A stretch of 64,000 nt of DNA from Pelagicoccus sp. SDUM812003 (GTDB lineage: Bacteria; Verrucomicrobiota; Verrucomicrobiia; Opitutales; Opitutaceae). The position numbers and the translations under genes are program-made. Each line of letters starts with the position of its first letter. The stretch's first letter is position 1. The DNA lies in the NCBI RefSeq assembly GCF_031127815.1, contig NZ_JARXHY010000012.1, positions 1-64,000 on the forward strand, in the 5' to 3' direction. Positions 51,401 through 59,736 of this stretch are shown piece by piece. A model generated the notes under the pieces. It was given only the letters and a program-made list of their open reading frames with translations, did not search any database and was not told the origin of the DNA.

Positions 51401-52267
51401 CCCATCGGCCAACTGGTCGATATCGGCTACGTAGTTGTCCCCCGTCAAAAAGGAGGTCATCTGCCTCAAGACGCCGTCGACGCTGTCCAGAATCGCCACT
51501 CCATGGCCGCTCGTCCCGACCCAGACACGGCGATCGTCGAGATAGTGGATGGCGTTTATGAAATCGTTTGTCAGGCCAGCTTTCTTGCCGAGCTCGTTTC
51601 GGAATCGCACCACCTCGTTCTTCTTTGGATCGAAGCGGATGATGCCCAAGTGATCGCCGACCCAGATTCGGTCCTTGGGGTCCAGATCGATCGATTTTAT
51701 ATAGCCGAACGGGGTGAGGTTGAGCTGAACGAACGTGTCCGCAGACGGATCGTAGCGGAAGAGGTAGCCGGACTCGGTAGGGGCGATCAGTCGGCCTTCG
51801 CTGTCCACTACGAACGCGTTCACCCGATTGCTCTTGGTTTTGTCAGGCCAGGCCTCGCCTTTGAGGTAGTTGCGAAACGACTCCGTTTCCGGCAGGTAGC
51901 GGCTGACGCCGTCGCTGGTGCCTATCCACATGCTGCCTTGGAGGTCGAAGGCTAGGGCGTGCGCTGAATCGTTCGCCAGGCTGTTCGGACGCGCGGGGTC
52001 GTTGCGGAACTCCTTGGCTCGAAAGCCGTCGTAGCGGTAGAGGCCTTGCTTGGTCGCGAACCACATGAAACCGAGCTCGTCCATGAGGATGTCCTGGATG
52101 TAGCTGAAGGCCACGCGGCCTTCGGAGCGCGAGCGCGAAAAGCGCAATTCGTCAAATTCGTCCGGGACGCCCGATTGCTCCGCGGGATGGGCTCCTAGAT
52201 CGGTAGGAGGTGACTGCTGGGCGACCAAACTGCTGAGGGCCAGGGACGCGATCGCGATAGCTAACAT
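48404..52267 (-). CDS. Hybrid sensor kinase with two-component propeller, Y_Y_Y, kinase and receiver domains
   Basis: 1287 aa. A signal peptide precedes a periplasmic sensor of about 14 Reg_prop repeats (for example GFMWFATKQGLYRYDGF, GRVWIGTENGLNRYLPE) forming two beta-propellers, then a Y_Y_Y domain (LFPGDYTFHVRASNSDG) and one membrane helix at about 800-820. The cytoplasmic part has a coiled linker, HisKA with His908 in MSHEIRTPMNAIVGF, HATPase with RQILSNLLTNAIKF and DTGIGIPENQ...GTGLGLTISQKL, and a receiver with Asp near 1210 (VLVLDLKMPVMNGYEA). This resembles Bacteroidetes hybrid two-component systems that sense glycan fragments, but the AraC-type DNA-binding domain is absent. Output must pass through the receiver to a separate protein. 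Confidence 0.93.
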   Translation of the reverse strand: MLAIAIASLALSSLVAQQSPPTDLGAHPAEQSGVPDEFDELRFSRSRSEGRVAFSYIQDILMDELGFMWFATKQGLYRYDGFRAKEFRNDPARPNSLANDSAHALAFDLQGSMWIGTSDGVSRYLPETESFRNYLKGEAWPDKTKSNRVNAFVVDSEGRLIAPTESGYLFRYDPSADTFVQLNLTPFGYIKSIDLDPKDRIWVGDHLGIIRFDPKKNEVVRFRNELGKKAGLTNDFINAIHYLDDRRVWVGTSGHGVAILDSVDGVLRQMTSFLTGDNYVADIDQLADGKMVAVTGGSVLVYSDAGQLIHRIGSDSGNGDIPYAGLTRFYQDPQGTYWIGSQFDGARYSAPRKPFQHFAHHLRNPQAKPFAPVSAALKDRQGRLWVGDARSGLEVFPEDGAAFRRYQSDESDPDAFTDQPVLKLFEDSRGWIWVGTFRGGLFRYLPESDRFQRYLTDPQNPDSIASQDIRDFAEDEKGNLWINTHGGGIDYLDIATGTFQHLKSDPYRPETTLISDWANAIAYDPKTKFLWIGAQVGLSRYDTQKQVFRNYRPDDGRNDSLSNAVVKDIAIDSRGRVWIGTENGLNRYLPETDGFQVFGTSAGLPNRSVESIVEDDSGQLWVGTWQGLARFDPDSGEMASFDQSDGLASHEFFTGSVQRAPDGELFFGTLQGIVHFDPSRIVEDTTPPKVTITGLQVFNQPLPIDPNSSRPGVLRRSVLHSDRVRLRHNQKSLTFEFAGLSYHRSSKNRYSYRLEGFEQNWSPPVEARSVTYTNLFPGDYTFHVRASNSDGYWNQEGAQLSISVLPPFWQTGWFLALALISLVAIPTLLIYLRISKIKRSRRELEIAVAERTRELDKANKKLETAYNQILAYQNHLEDTVRERTRELEVAKSAAERSDRLKSAFLANMSHEIRTPMNAIVGFLHFFDNESLPAEERKRLIAIVNQSSETLLALIDDILDLSTIEAGEAEIDLQPIDLRELCDQLYSLFRSSAKTKSNSQLSLEYDDRNAPSRSNFSVMLDPLRLRQILSNLLTNAIKFTEDGSITLSCRFEPCEEANRTQVVFEVRDTGIGIPENQLADIFKRFHKVENDRQKLYRGTGLGLTISQKLTELMGGRISASSKIGQGTTFTIKLPCDWSPAEQGVSQPTSETDNPFDKAPDLEGYTALIAEDETPNFEYISHVLAPTGIKLLRASDGQETLDLLARHSVDVLVLDLKMPVMNGYEAARLARERFPNLPIIVQSAYAMKEEINRSLAAGADAHLCKPFTPDQLLQAIDKQLRSRSYGSSR

Positions 52268-52470
52268 TTTCTTGAGTGGGATTTAAGGGAATGCGCCGTA
52301 GCGGGAGGGAGGGCGGTAGCTTAGTATTGGCTGCATGCCGCGGATTTGTCAAAAACGCCGAAGCGTTTGCCTGACATTCTTGCCGCAGCCTTGGGACCTC
52401 GCCTGAAAGTGGCCCTTGGCCGGGCTTAAGGCTGGACCAAGCGGTCATGCTAGCTGTTGTAGTCAAGCCC

Positions 52471-53115
52471 ATGAACTACAAGCTTAGGGCCTACCCGACC
52501 GGACACATCCAGACCAACGCTTTTCTGCTCTCCGATCCCTCCCGAGGGGAAGCGGTCCTGATCGACGCTCCCCATTTCGCGTGGGACGAGATTCAGACCG
52601 CGCTCAAGGAGGACGGCTGCGAGCTGAAGGCCCTGCTGCTGACCCATGGCCACTACGACCACATCGGAGACGCTGCCAAGATCGCGGAAAAAGGCGTCCC
52701 GCTCTACGGCCATCAAGCGGATCGCAAGATGTTCGAAACGCCCGAGATGATGCGTCCCTACGCCTATCCGGAGTCGATCGAGCTGGTCGGTTTTCAGATC
52801 GATCACTGGGTCAAGCAGGGAGACGTCCTGCAGATTCTAGGGCTCGATTGCGAGGTCAGGCACGTGCCTGGACATTGCCCGGGCAACGTCTTGTTCTATT
52901 TCGAATCGCTCGAACTGGCTTTCGTGGGAGACGCCTTGTTCGCTGGCAGCATAGGGCGTACGGACTTGCCGGGAGGGGATTTCAATGAGCTGGAACGCTC
53001 CATCCGAGAGCGTATCTATACCTTGCCAGAGGAGGTTACGGTGCTTCCAGGGCATGGGCCGAGCACCACGGTTGGCGAAGAAAAGAAGTACAACCCCTAC
53101 GTCTCGGCGCAATAG
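52471..53115 (+). CDS. Metallo-beta-lactamase-fold hydrolase (glyoxalase II-like)
   Basis: 214 aa from the ATG at 52471; an in-frame ATG at 52447 would add 8 residues. The metal-binding motif LLTHGHYDHIGDA (HxHxDH) is complete, with further ligands in HVPGHCPGNV (His), FVGDALFAGSIGRTD (Asp) and LPGHGPSTT (His). This set of ligands and the overall length match the small glyoxalase-II-like hydrolases that act on thioesters such as S-lactoylglutathione. The substrate is unproven. It is divergent from the hybrid kinase gene; ribD follows after about 60 bp on the same strand. Confidence 0.9.
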   Translation: MNYKLRAYPTGHIQTNAFLLSDPSRGEAVLIDAPHFAWDEIQTALKEDGCELKALLLTHGHYDHIGDAAKIAEKGVPLYGHQADRKMFETPEMMRPYAYPESIELVGFQIDHWVKQGDVLQILGLDCEVRHVPGHCPGNVLFYFESLELAFVGDALFAGSIGRTDLPGGDFNELERSIRERIYTLPEEVTVLPGHGPSTTVGEEKKYNPYVSAQ

Positions 53116-53175
53116 GGCATTGCGTGATCGGCCAATATGCGTTCTATGTGAACGCGTTAGCCAAGATTCCTCAGC

Positions 53176-54336
53176 ATGACCCAGTCGGAAAAAGAGACTT
53201 TTATGCGCGCCGCCTTGGCGGAGGCGCGACTAGGATGGGGCCGAACTCATCCGCAGGCGATGATCGGAACCGTCCTCGTGGAGGAGGGCAAGATCGTCGC
53301 CCGAGCTGCCGTGGAGCACCCGAGCTCCAGCGGTTTGGAAGGGCGACTGCTGGAAACCCTGGGCAGAAAACCCAAGCCTGACGCGGCCTTGTTTCTGACA
53401 TTGGAGCCGGGTCCGTCCACCAACCGCTTGGAGTCCGGCGTGAAAACCATCATCGACGCCGGCATTCGCTACGTGGTCATCGGAGCCAGCGATCCAGTGC
53501 CGGACCACGCCAACAAAGGGGCCGACGCCCTGAAGGAGGGCGGCGTCAAGGTCGAGCGCCGCGTGCTCATCGACGAGTGCGAGGACCTGAACTTGATTTT
53601 CAATCACTGGGTGCGCGAGCGCATGCCCATCTTTGCCGCCAAGTCCGCCACCACCATCGACGGCAAGATCGCCTGCCGAAGCGGCGAATCGAAGTGGATC
53701 ACTGGCGAGGAGGCTCGCCAAAACGTGATGCTGTGGCGCCGACTGTTTCCCTCCATCGCAGTGGGAGCGGGCACCTTGGTCGAGGATGACCCTCGCCTGA
53801 CTAGTCGCATCGACGGCCAGGAGGAGTGGTGCGGCATGCGCTTCGTCTTCGACGGTCTCCTGCGCACCGCCATGGAACGCTACCTGCCGAGCATCTACAC
53901 GGACGATTATCGAGACAATACCATCGTGGTCACCACCGACGCGGCCGGAACCGGCTATATCCGAAGATTGGAGACGGAGGGCGTGACGGTCTGGGTGCTG
54001 CCTGCCGAGAACATGCGCGTTCCGTTTTCCGTATTCAGAAAACGGTGTTTCGATGTCGGCATCACAGGCGTCTATTTCGAAGGAGGCAGCCGCTTGGTGA
54101 GCGAGCTGCTGCACATGCGAGAGCTCGACTACCATTTCAACTACCGGGCTCCCATCCTCCTAGGCGACGACAAGGCGAAGTCCGTCTATCGCGGCATCCG
54201 CGTGGAAAAGCTCTCCCAAGCCATCCGCCTCGACAAGGTGCGTCACGAGGTTTTCGGAAACGACCAACTGATGCGCGGCTTCGTCTCGTATCCAGCTCGC
54301 TTAGACGTCGATGAAACTGTATTTGGCCACGGGTAA
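53176..54336 (+). CDS. ribD: RibD-type pyrimidine reductase with a degenerate deaminase domain
   Basis: 386 aa. The C-terminal half is an intact 5-amino-6-(5-phosphoribosylamino)uracil reductase: AKSATTIDGKIACRSGESKWITG, AVGAGTLVEDDPRLTSR and VYFEGGSRLVSELL. The N-terminal half keeps the deaminase fold (RTHPQAMIGTVLVEEGKIVARA) but not its zinc site. Where active RibD has PHAE, this protein has SGLE (Gly53 in place of His, Glu55 kept). The two Cys ligands in LEPC and GRTPPC are Gly79 and Gly88. It should therefore be able to reduce but not deaminate, so a separate deaminase is expected elsewhere in the genome. It overlaps the next gene by 26 bp. Confidence 0.88.
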   Translation: MTQSEKETFMRAALAEARLGWGRTHPQAMIGTVLVEEGKIVARAAVEHPSSSGLEGRLLETLGRKPKPDAALFLTLEPGPSTNRLESGVKTIIDAGIRYVVIGASDPVPDHANKGADALKEGGVKVERRVLIDECEDLNLIFNHWVRERMPIFAAKSATTIDGKIACRSGESKWITGEEARQNVMLWRRLFPSIAVGAGTLVEDDPRLTSRIDGQEEWCGMRFVFDGLLRTAMERYLPSIYTDDYRDNTIVVTTDAAGTGYIRRLETEGVTVWVLPAENMRVPFSVFRKRCFDVGITGVYFEGGSRLVSELLHMRELDYHFNYRAPILLGDDKAKSVYRGIRVEKLSQAIRLDKVRHEVFGNDQLMRGFVSYPARLDVDETVFGHG

Positions 54337-54916
54337 CCTTCACAAGATCGAGGAGCTGCAAGCTATGCTGGCCGCGGCGAACCTGGCTGTGGAGGTCCAT
54401 ACGCCGGCCGCGGTCGGGGGCATGCCGAATGTGGTGGAAGATCAGGATTCCTTCTCAGGCAACGCCCTTAAGAAGGCCCGCGCTCTGGCGGCCATGCTGC
54501 CCGCGGAGGATTGGGCGCTCGCCGATGACAGCGGGTTGGCGGTCGAGATCCTCAACGGGGCTCCCGGCGTCTACTCCGCTCGCTACGCAGGCGAAGGCGC
54601 CAGCGACCGCGACAACCTGGAGAAACTGCTGGAAATGCTCAAGGACGTCGAGGACGCCGATCGATCCGCAAGCTTTCGCTGCCACCTGGCTTTGGTCTCG
54701 CCCAGCGGCGAGGAGCAAGTGTTCGAAGGAGCGTGCCATGGCAGGATCATTAGCGCCCCGGCAGGCGAAGGCGGTTTCGGCTACGATCCCATTTTCGTAC
54801 CCGACGGTTTCGACAAGACCTTCGCAGAAATCAGCTCCGCCGAAAAGCAGGCCCTCAGCCATCGTGGCAAGGCCATGCGCCAGCTCGTCGACTGGATCCG
54901 CTCGCGAGCTGGCTAG
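54311..54916 (+). CDS. rdgB: XTP/dITP diphosphatase (RdgB/HAM1 family)
   Basis: 201 aa. It removes non-canonical purine nucleotides from the pool. Signatures: LATGNLHKIEEL at the N-terminus, LADDSGLAVEILNGAPGVYSARYAG, GFGYDPIFVPDG and SHRGKAM, all at the usual positions; the length is standard. The start overlaps the 3' end of ribD by 26 bp, so the two are co-transcribed and likely coupled. No membrane or export signal. Confidence 0.95.
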   Translation: MKLYLATGNLHKIEELQAMLAAANLAVEVHTPAAVGGMPNVVEDQDSFSGNALKKARALAAMLPAEDWALADDSGLAVEILNGAPGVYSARYAGEGASDRDNLEKLLEMLKDVEDADRSASFRCHLALVSPSGEEQVFEGACHGRIISAPAGEGGFGYDPIFVPDGFDKTFAEISSAEKQALSHRGKAMRQLVDWIRSRAG

Positions 54917-55110
54917 GGAGTTTTTCCGCTTTGTATCCACTTGATGAGGACGTATCCCTAGCGATCTGGGGTGGAATTTGTGAAGCGTTTTTGAAAGATA
55001 GGTAGTGCGCCTCCTTGGCGTCAGTAGAGGATTGATTTAGCCGTAGGTAGCATAAGCGTTCGCCCTTGGTCGTGCGGCGTTTCGCGTTTCCTAATCCAAC
55101 TATGGCAGCC

Positions 55111-56712
55111 ATGAATCTAACGATAAAAACGAAATTGATAGGCGGTTTTCTTCTCGTCGCCATCCTGGGACTGGTGATCGGTCTCGTCGGTCTGACCGGC
55201 CTGAAACGGTCTGAATCCACTCTCGCCCAAATCCGCGAGCAGGTCGTGGAGCGTGGGGCTTTTCTTGTGAAAGCCACAGACCTCGCTCGGTCCGCTCAGG
55301 TGAATTTTAAGATACAGGTTCAGGAGTGGAAAAACACTTTGCTGCGGGGCCAGGACAAAGCCCAGTTCGACAAGTATTGGGGCCGCTTTGGCGAAAGAGC
55401 GGAGCAGGTGCAGGAGAATCTCGCCGAGCTTTCGAAGCTGCTGGGAACGTACGGCGTGCCGAACGATAGGGTCGAGCAGGCGAAGCGTTCCCTGGCCGAA
55501 CTCAACACCGCCTACGCCGACGCCATTTCCAAATACGCTCAAAACGATCCGGAGGCCCATTTGAAGGTCGACCGAATGGTGAAGGGCATCGACCGCGCCC
55601 CTACTGCCGATATCGACTCCATCGTCGCTATGGTGCAGGACTTCGAAGCCGCGAACGCGGAGGAGCAGGAGGCCGCCTATCACGCATCCGTAGAGAAGCT
55701 GACTTGGTTCACCAGCGCCGTCATGCTGGCTGGAGTCGCCGTCGCGGTAGGACTCGGCTTGTTCTTGGGCGGCTCGGTGAGCAGACAGATTTCCAGGATC
55801 GCCAAGGACTTGCGAGGTGGCTCCGAGGTGGTCGACACGGCCTCACGCGAAGTTTCGAACTACGGGCAGTCGCTTGCGGACTCCGCAAACCGCGAAGCAG
55901 CATCCATCCAGCAGGCCAGCGCCTCGCTGGAAGTCCTCGCGGAAAACACCCGCGAAAACGCCCAGGCGGCGACCTCGGCCACCGAGATTGCTAACCAGAC
56001 CCGACAAGCCGTCAACGAAGGCAAGACGCAGATGAAGGAGATGGAACAGGCCATGAACGCCATTCGCGATTCCAGCGATGGCATTTCAAACATCCTGAAA
56101 TCCATCGACGAGATCGCTTTCCAGACCAACATCCTCGCTCTAAACGCTGCGGTGGAAGCGGCCAGGGCCGGCGAGGCGGGCGCTGGTTTCGCCGTAGTGG
56201 CGGACGAGGTCCGCAATCTGGCTCAACGAAGCGCCAAGGCCGCTCAGGAGACCTCCACCCGCATCGAAGACTCCATCAACCGCAGCCGAGTCGGCGTGGA
56301 AATCAGCAGTCGCGTTTCCACCTCCTTGGACGAGATCCTGCAGAAAGCCAGCGAGCTCGACGACCTGGTGGCAAGCATCGCCCAGTCCGTAGAGCGCAGC
56401 AGCGAAGGCGTTGGCCAAGTCAATGCCGCCATTCGCGAGATCGAAAGCGGATACCAAGCCAATGCCGCCATCACTCAGGAGAGCGCTGCCGCCGCGCAGG
56501 AGCTGTCGCAGCAGGCGGAAGCCCTGAACCGATCAGTCAGCGAACTCACTGAAATGGTCGGAGGATCCAACGACAGGCTCGACCGCAAAACCAGTCGCTA
56601 TCAAGCGACGCCTTCGCTGGGCCTCGCATCCAAGAGCAAGGCTTCGAAGCAGACGGACAAATTTACAGAGCGCTACGATACGGTCGAAGAGGATGTTAGC
56701 CTTTGGAACTAG
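55111..56712 (+). CDS. Methyl-accepting chemotaxis protein
   Basis: 533 aa (start ATG 55111, or 55102 with three more residues). Two membrane helices (about 7-30 and 210-232) frame a helical periplasmic ligand domain of four-helix-bundle type. A HAMP-like segment is short or degenerate, followed by the long cytoplasmic signalling coil with the conserved hairpin tip [20 protein letters not shown] and [21 protein letters not shown]. The C-terminus ends DVSLWN and shows no NWETF-type CheR docking peptide. No chemotaxis or flagellar genes are near. The ligand is unknown. Confidence 0.93.
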   Translation: MNLTIKTKLIGGFLLVAILGLVIGLVGLTGLKRSESTLAQIREQVVERGAFLVKATDLARSAQVNFKIQVQEWKNTLLRGQDKAQFDKYWGRFGERAEQVQENLAELSKLLGTYGVPNDRVEQAKRSLAELNTAYADAISKYAQNDPEAHLKVDRMVKGIDRAPTADIDSIVAMVQDFEAANAEEQEAAYHASVEKLTWFTSAVMLAGVAVAVGLGLFLGGSVSRQISRIAKDLRGGSEVVDTASREVSNYGQSLADSANREAASIQQASASLEVLAENTRENAQAATSATEIANQTRQAVNEGKTQMKEMEQAMNAIRDSSDGISNILKSIDEIAFQTNILALNAAVEAARAGEAGAGFAVVADEVRNLAQRSAKAAQETSTRIEDSINRSRVGVEISSRVSTSLDEILQKASELDDLVASIAQSVERSSEGVGQVNAAIREIESGYQANAAITQESAAAAQELSQQAEALNRSVSELTEMVGGSNDRLDRKTSRYQATPSLGLASKSKASKQTDKFTERYDTVEEDVSLWN

Positions 56713-56937
56713 AAAGGCGGACAGTTGCGAATAATTCGCGAAAACCGATGCCTCGACTGGAATTTCCTGAAATCTGATTAAACTGTAACGTATTAGACGC
56801 GATAAGTGTTTATGACCAAACGAAAAGTCAGGATAACACCTGAGAGTAGTTTGAGACTCAGTTAGACTTTCAATTTGCGAATTTGGACTGCGCGGAAACG
56901 CGCTAAGGTTCAGGATCAAGGCAACAATAAAGGGATA

Positions 56938-56976
56938 GCTGGCTTGGAGGGGGGCCTCCGAGCCAGCACTTTTTTT
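56938..56976 (+). terminator. Strong intrinsic terminator
   Basis: A 13-bp stem (GCTGGCTTGGAGG with CCTCCGAGCCAGC, one G-T pair) with a GGGG loop is followed by AC and seven T residues. Direction is plus strand. Confidence 0.9.
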
Positions 56977-57053
56977 GTCCGGAGGTAGCGGTGTCGGGGA
57001 GTGAGCTGTGGCGCCGGCTAGAGGTCGGGCTCGAGATGCAGACGCAAAGAAGC

Positions 57054-57073
57054 CCACCCCGTCGCCAGGGTGG
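57054..57073 (-). terminator. Probable terminator of the porin gene
   Basis: On the minus strand CCACCC and GGGTGG pair around an 8-nt loop, followed by GCTTCTTTG. It lies about 30 bp past the porin stop codon. The U-tract is imperfect. Confidence 0.5.
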
Positions 57074-57103
57074 ACTTTATGCAATTTCTTATCTCAGAGA
57101 CGC

Positions 57104-57793
57104 TTAGAAGCTCTTGCTGAAGGAAACGCCTGCCCAGGCATTGTCGTCCTTGCCACCTTCGCCGAAGCGTCCGTCGTTGCCGCCTACGCGGGCGCCGATG
57201 GATGCGGTGGTGGTTTCATTGAACGAGTACACGAGGTCTGCAGTCGCGTTGTAGTAGTAGAACTCAGCGCCTTCGTCGAGGTCGGAATCAACCCAACCAG
57301 CAGCAGCTCCAAGCTCCAGAGCGGTCTTTTCAGCCACGTCGTAGGACTTGGATACGGAGCCTTCGAGTGTGAGGGCTTCGAGATCGAAGTCGTAGTAGAC
57401 GTAGAAGCTAGGAGCCAAAGGCGCGTCCAAGCTCAGTCCGGTGTAGATTTCGAAGGTTTCGTCGTCCGCGTCCGGATAGTGGTACAGAGTCGCTCCGAAG
57501 TCAGCGGTCAAGGTGTCGTTGATAGCGTAGCCGTAACCTGCGTAGAAGTCGTACTCGCTGGCACCCTTGTCCTCGTCCTCGAGGGACTCGTTCATCCAAA
57601 CGCCGAAGTAACCGTCGCCGTAAGCGCCTTCGATGCTTGCTTGGAAGCTTTCGCTGGCGATTTCGACACCACGGAACACGTACTCGGACTCGACTCCTGC
57701 AGAAGCGGTCCAAGTGAGCTCTTGAGCGTTTACGTTAACAGCTGCGAGCGAAACGCCTGCAGCGGATAGCGCTGTGATCAGTTTAGTTTTCAT
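57104..57793 (-). CDS. TorF family putative porin
   Basis: 229 aa with a signal peptide (MKTKLITALSAAGVSLAAVNVNA). The motif VESEYVFRGVEIASESFQAS and alternation of aromatic and small residues to the C-terminal phenylalanine (WAGVSFSKSF) are the marks of TorF/Gcw_chp beta-barrel proteins, a family found in outer membranes of gammaproteobacteria and common in Verrucomicrobiota. A 12-16-strand barrel would fit this length. Function is thought to be porin-like. The codon choice looks highly biased (repeated GCT, GAC, CAG-type codons), as expected for an abundant protein. Confidence 0.85.
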   Translation of the reverse strand: MKTKLITALSAAGVSLAAVNVNAQELTWTASAGVESEYVFRGVEIASESFQASIEGAYGDGYFGVWMNESLEDEDKGASEYDFYAGYGYAINDTLTADFGATLYHYPDADDETFEIYTGLSLDAPLAPSFYVYYDFDLEALTLEGSVSKSYDVAEKTALELGAAAGWVDSDLDEGAEFYYYNATADLVYSFNETTTASIGARVGGNDGRFGEGGKDDNAWAGVSFSKSF

Positions 57794-58024
57794 TTTCTAG
57801 TTTGTAGTTTGATAAGTTAGACTGGGTTGTTAAAGCCCGAGTCTTAGTTTCGAACCCCAGGGATAAGTTCCCTAGCGATGCGAAATTGAAGCTGGGAAAA
57901 TGCCTTCCCATGGGCGCTTTGAAAGGAAAAAATGAAACGTATTCAGATTTTCCATAAGACGCGCCCCATTCCAGGCTGCCTGAGCACCGCCTTCCCGGCG
58001 TCCCAATTGGGGTCTTACCTAGGC

Positions 58025-58480
58025 TCAGGAGGCGTCCTTGCGCTTCAGCCAGGCTTCCAGCGACCAGTCGCCGAGCTGGTAGTGGGGCAGCATGAGGCAC
58101 ACCCCGAGCAGACAAAGGTTCTTTACGAAATTGCTGCGCTGCAGCGTATCCCAGATCCACTTGTTTTCCGGGTTCAAAGGGGAGGCTTCGGGACTCGCCA
58201 TGGCTGGCGCGTGCACCAGGATGGATACGAACACCAGAAAGCTTCCCAAAAGAAACGCGGCCCATTTCAAGCGGTAGCCGAGCGCGATCATTGCCCCGCC
58301 TGCGAAAAGAACCAGTCCGGTAAATATGGATACAAGACGCGGCGCGGGAATCCACTGCGGCATCAGCTTCTGTATCAGCTCGTCGGAAAACAGGTGCTCG
58401 GCTCCCAGACCGAGAAAGATCAGGCAAAACAGCAAGCGGAAGCAGAGGTCCGAAACGTTCTTGGAAATCTGGATGCTCAT
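58025..58480 (-). CDS. DoxX-like membrane protein
   Basis: 151 aa with four predicted membrane helices, matching the DoxX/YphA group: FRLLFCLIFLGLGAEHLFSD, VSIFTGLVLFAGGAMIALGY, LLGSFLVFVSILVHAP and NFVKNLCLLGVCLMLP. Its ATG overlaps the stop of the upstream SDR gene (ATGA), so they are translationally coupled. DoxX-like proteins often accompany oxidoreductases in membrane redox functions, but the role here is not known. Confidence 0.85.
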   Translation of the reverse strand: MSIQISKNVSDLCFRLLFCLIFLGLGAEHLFSDELIQKLMPQWIPAPRLVSIFTGLVLFAGGAMIALGYRLKWAAFLLGSFLVFVSILVHAPAMASPEASPLNPENKWIWDTLQRSNFVKNLCLLGVCLMLPHYQLGDWSLEAWLKRKDAS

Positions 58481-59349
58481 TTTCCTGGACCCCATCGTTT
58501 CACTCCCGGCAAAGAGCAATAGAGCAGCTTGTGATAGAGAAACCGTGGTAGAATCCGTCGGAGGTAGTAGAAGAGGAAAGCGTCGATGGTGCCTGCCGCT
58601 CTTAGTGGCGGCCGCTTCTTCTGCGAGATTCGAAATATCCGCTGAGCGACGTCTTCCGAGGTCGCGAGGGCCCGTTTCATGATCGTCTCCACAAAGCGGG
58701 TCATGTTGCGGTAGTGCTGCTCGTATTCGGGCGATGCGAGCCCTTGCTCGCGCTTCTTCGAATAGAGCACCTTGGTGAAGGCCAGAGAGTTGATAAATCC
58801 CGGACGCACCAGCGTGACCTTGATCTTCCAGGGCTTCAGCTCGTACCAAAGCGACTCGCTGGCGCCCTCCAGAGCGAATTTCGAAGCGGAGTAGGACGCC
58901 ATGGTGGGCATGGCCATCATGCCGCCGACCGAGGAAACGTTGATGATATGGCCGCTACGCCGCTGGCGCATGGAAGGCAGGCAACAGCGGATCAAGTGCA
59001 TCGGGCCGAGATAGTTGACCTGCATCTGGCGCTGCTCGTCATCGATCGTCATGTCCTCCACGGTGGATCGATAGGAAATGCCCGCATTGTTGATCAGTAG
59101 ATCGATCGGCCCGATAGAGTCATGTATCTCATCCACCAGGGTAGAAGCGCTTTTGTAGTCGGCGATATCCAAGGCCCGCACCGAGATGCGCTCGCTCCGG
59201 GTCGCAGGATCGTCGATCAGAGCCTTGTAGGAGCTCGGCAAGGCAGTTGCCACGACATGATAGCCCGGGCGGTCGAACAGCCGCATAAGCTCGTAGCCAA
59301 TGCCCGAACTGCAGCCGGTGATCAGAGTAACCTTGGTGCGCTCCTTCAT
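58477..59349 (-). CDS. Short-chain dehydrogenase/reductase
   Basis: 290 aa from the ATG at 59349 (the frame continues to a TTG at 59400). Classical SDR motifs: cofactor-binding TGCSSGIG near residue 11, NNAGIS, and the catalytic SYSASKFALEGASESLWYEL (YxxxK) with the preceding Ser in NVSSVGG. A hydrophobic C-terminal part (AFLFYYLRRILPRFLYHKLL) suggests membrane association. Length and C-terminus resemble SDRs that act on lipids or steroids. It is coupled to the DoxX-like gene. Confidence 0.9.
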   Translation of the reverse strand: MKERTKVTLITGCSSGIGYELMRLFDRPGYHVVATALPSSYKALIDDPATRSERISVRALDIADYKSASTLVDEIHDSIGPIDLLINNAGISYRSTVEDMTIDDEQRQMQVNYLGPMHLIRCCLPSMRQRRSGHIINVSSVGGMMAMPTMASYSASKFALEGASESLWYELKPWKIKVTLVRPGFINSLAFTKVLYSKKREQGLASPEYEQHYRNMTRFVETIMKRALATSEDVAQRIFRISQKKRPPLRAAGTIDAFLFYYLRRILPRFLYHKLLYCSLPGVKRWGPGK

Positions 59350-59736
59350 CCTCGCAAACACCGTAAAGCTTTGTCGCGAAACGTAAAGTGTTGGTGCCAA
59401 TTTATTTGTTAGGCGGTTTCAAAGCGAAATGGAAAACTCTCAGCGCAAGGCCGGGCAGCTCGCGAACGCCTAAGGCGCCGTCGGCGCCCTGTCCTGTAGG
59501 TCCATGTATCAGAATTTAGGATACGAAAAACGTCGCTCAGGGAAGTGACGCGCGAACGGCGAAAACGTTCAAAAAAAATCGCTATCAAATAGCGCATAAT
59601 GGTTGGTCGGTAGTCTTCGCTACGGGGTCTAGTAAAAGGGGTGTTAGAACCCTGTAACTTATCTATCAAACCGGGCTCCTTCCATTGATCATCGCAGAGA
59701 ATGGACGATGTTGTACCGCCAGAGGACATCCAACAT
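59350..59736. other. Intergenic region of 387 bp with hairpins
   Basis: Between divergent SDR and secreted-protein genes. It contains a perfect palindrome GGCGCC-GTC-GGCGCC (59474-59488) followed by CTGTCCTGTAGG, resembling a single REP-type hairpin beside GTAG, and a hairpin with A/T tract at 59571-59594. A 115-codon minus-strand frame through the region looks non-coding (no family resemblance, Arg/Ser-rich). Confidence 0.5.
59571..59594 (-). terminator. Possible minus-strand terminator
   Basis: On the minus strand CGCTAT-TTG-ATAGCG (6-bp stem, 3-nt loop) is followed by A and eight T residues. The only minus-strand genes upstream are cydAB, whose coding ends 760 bp away. Confidence 0.4.

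Larger units (their letters stand above)
56713..57103. other. Intergenic region of 391 bp between convergent genes
   Basis: The region lies between the chemoreceptor stop and the stop of the minus-strand porin. It holds a very strong plus-strand terminator at 56938-56976 and a minus-strand terminator at 57054-57073. The terminator is more than 220 bp past the chemoreceptor, so the stretch may carry a small RNA or a long 3' UTR. No protein-coding gene is supported. Confidence 0.5.

Noticed and set aside
49538-51955. An 805-codon open frame on the plus strand
   Set aside because: Antisense to the hybrid sensor kinase; its translation has no domain and the real gene's motifs are intact on the minus strand.
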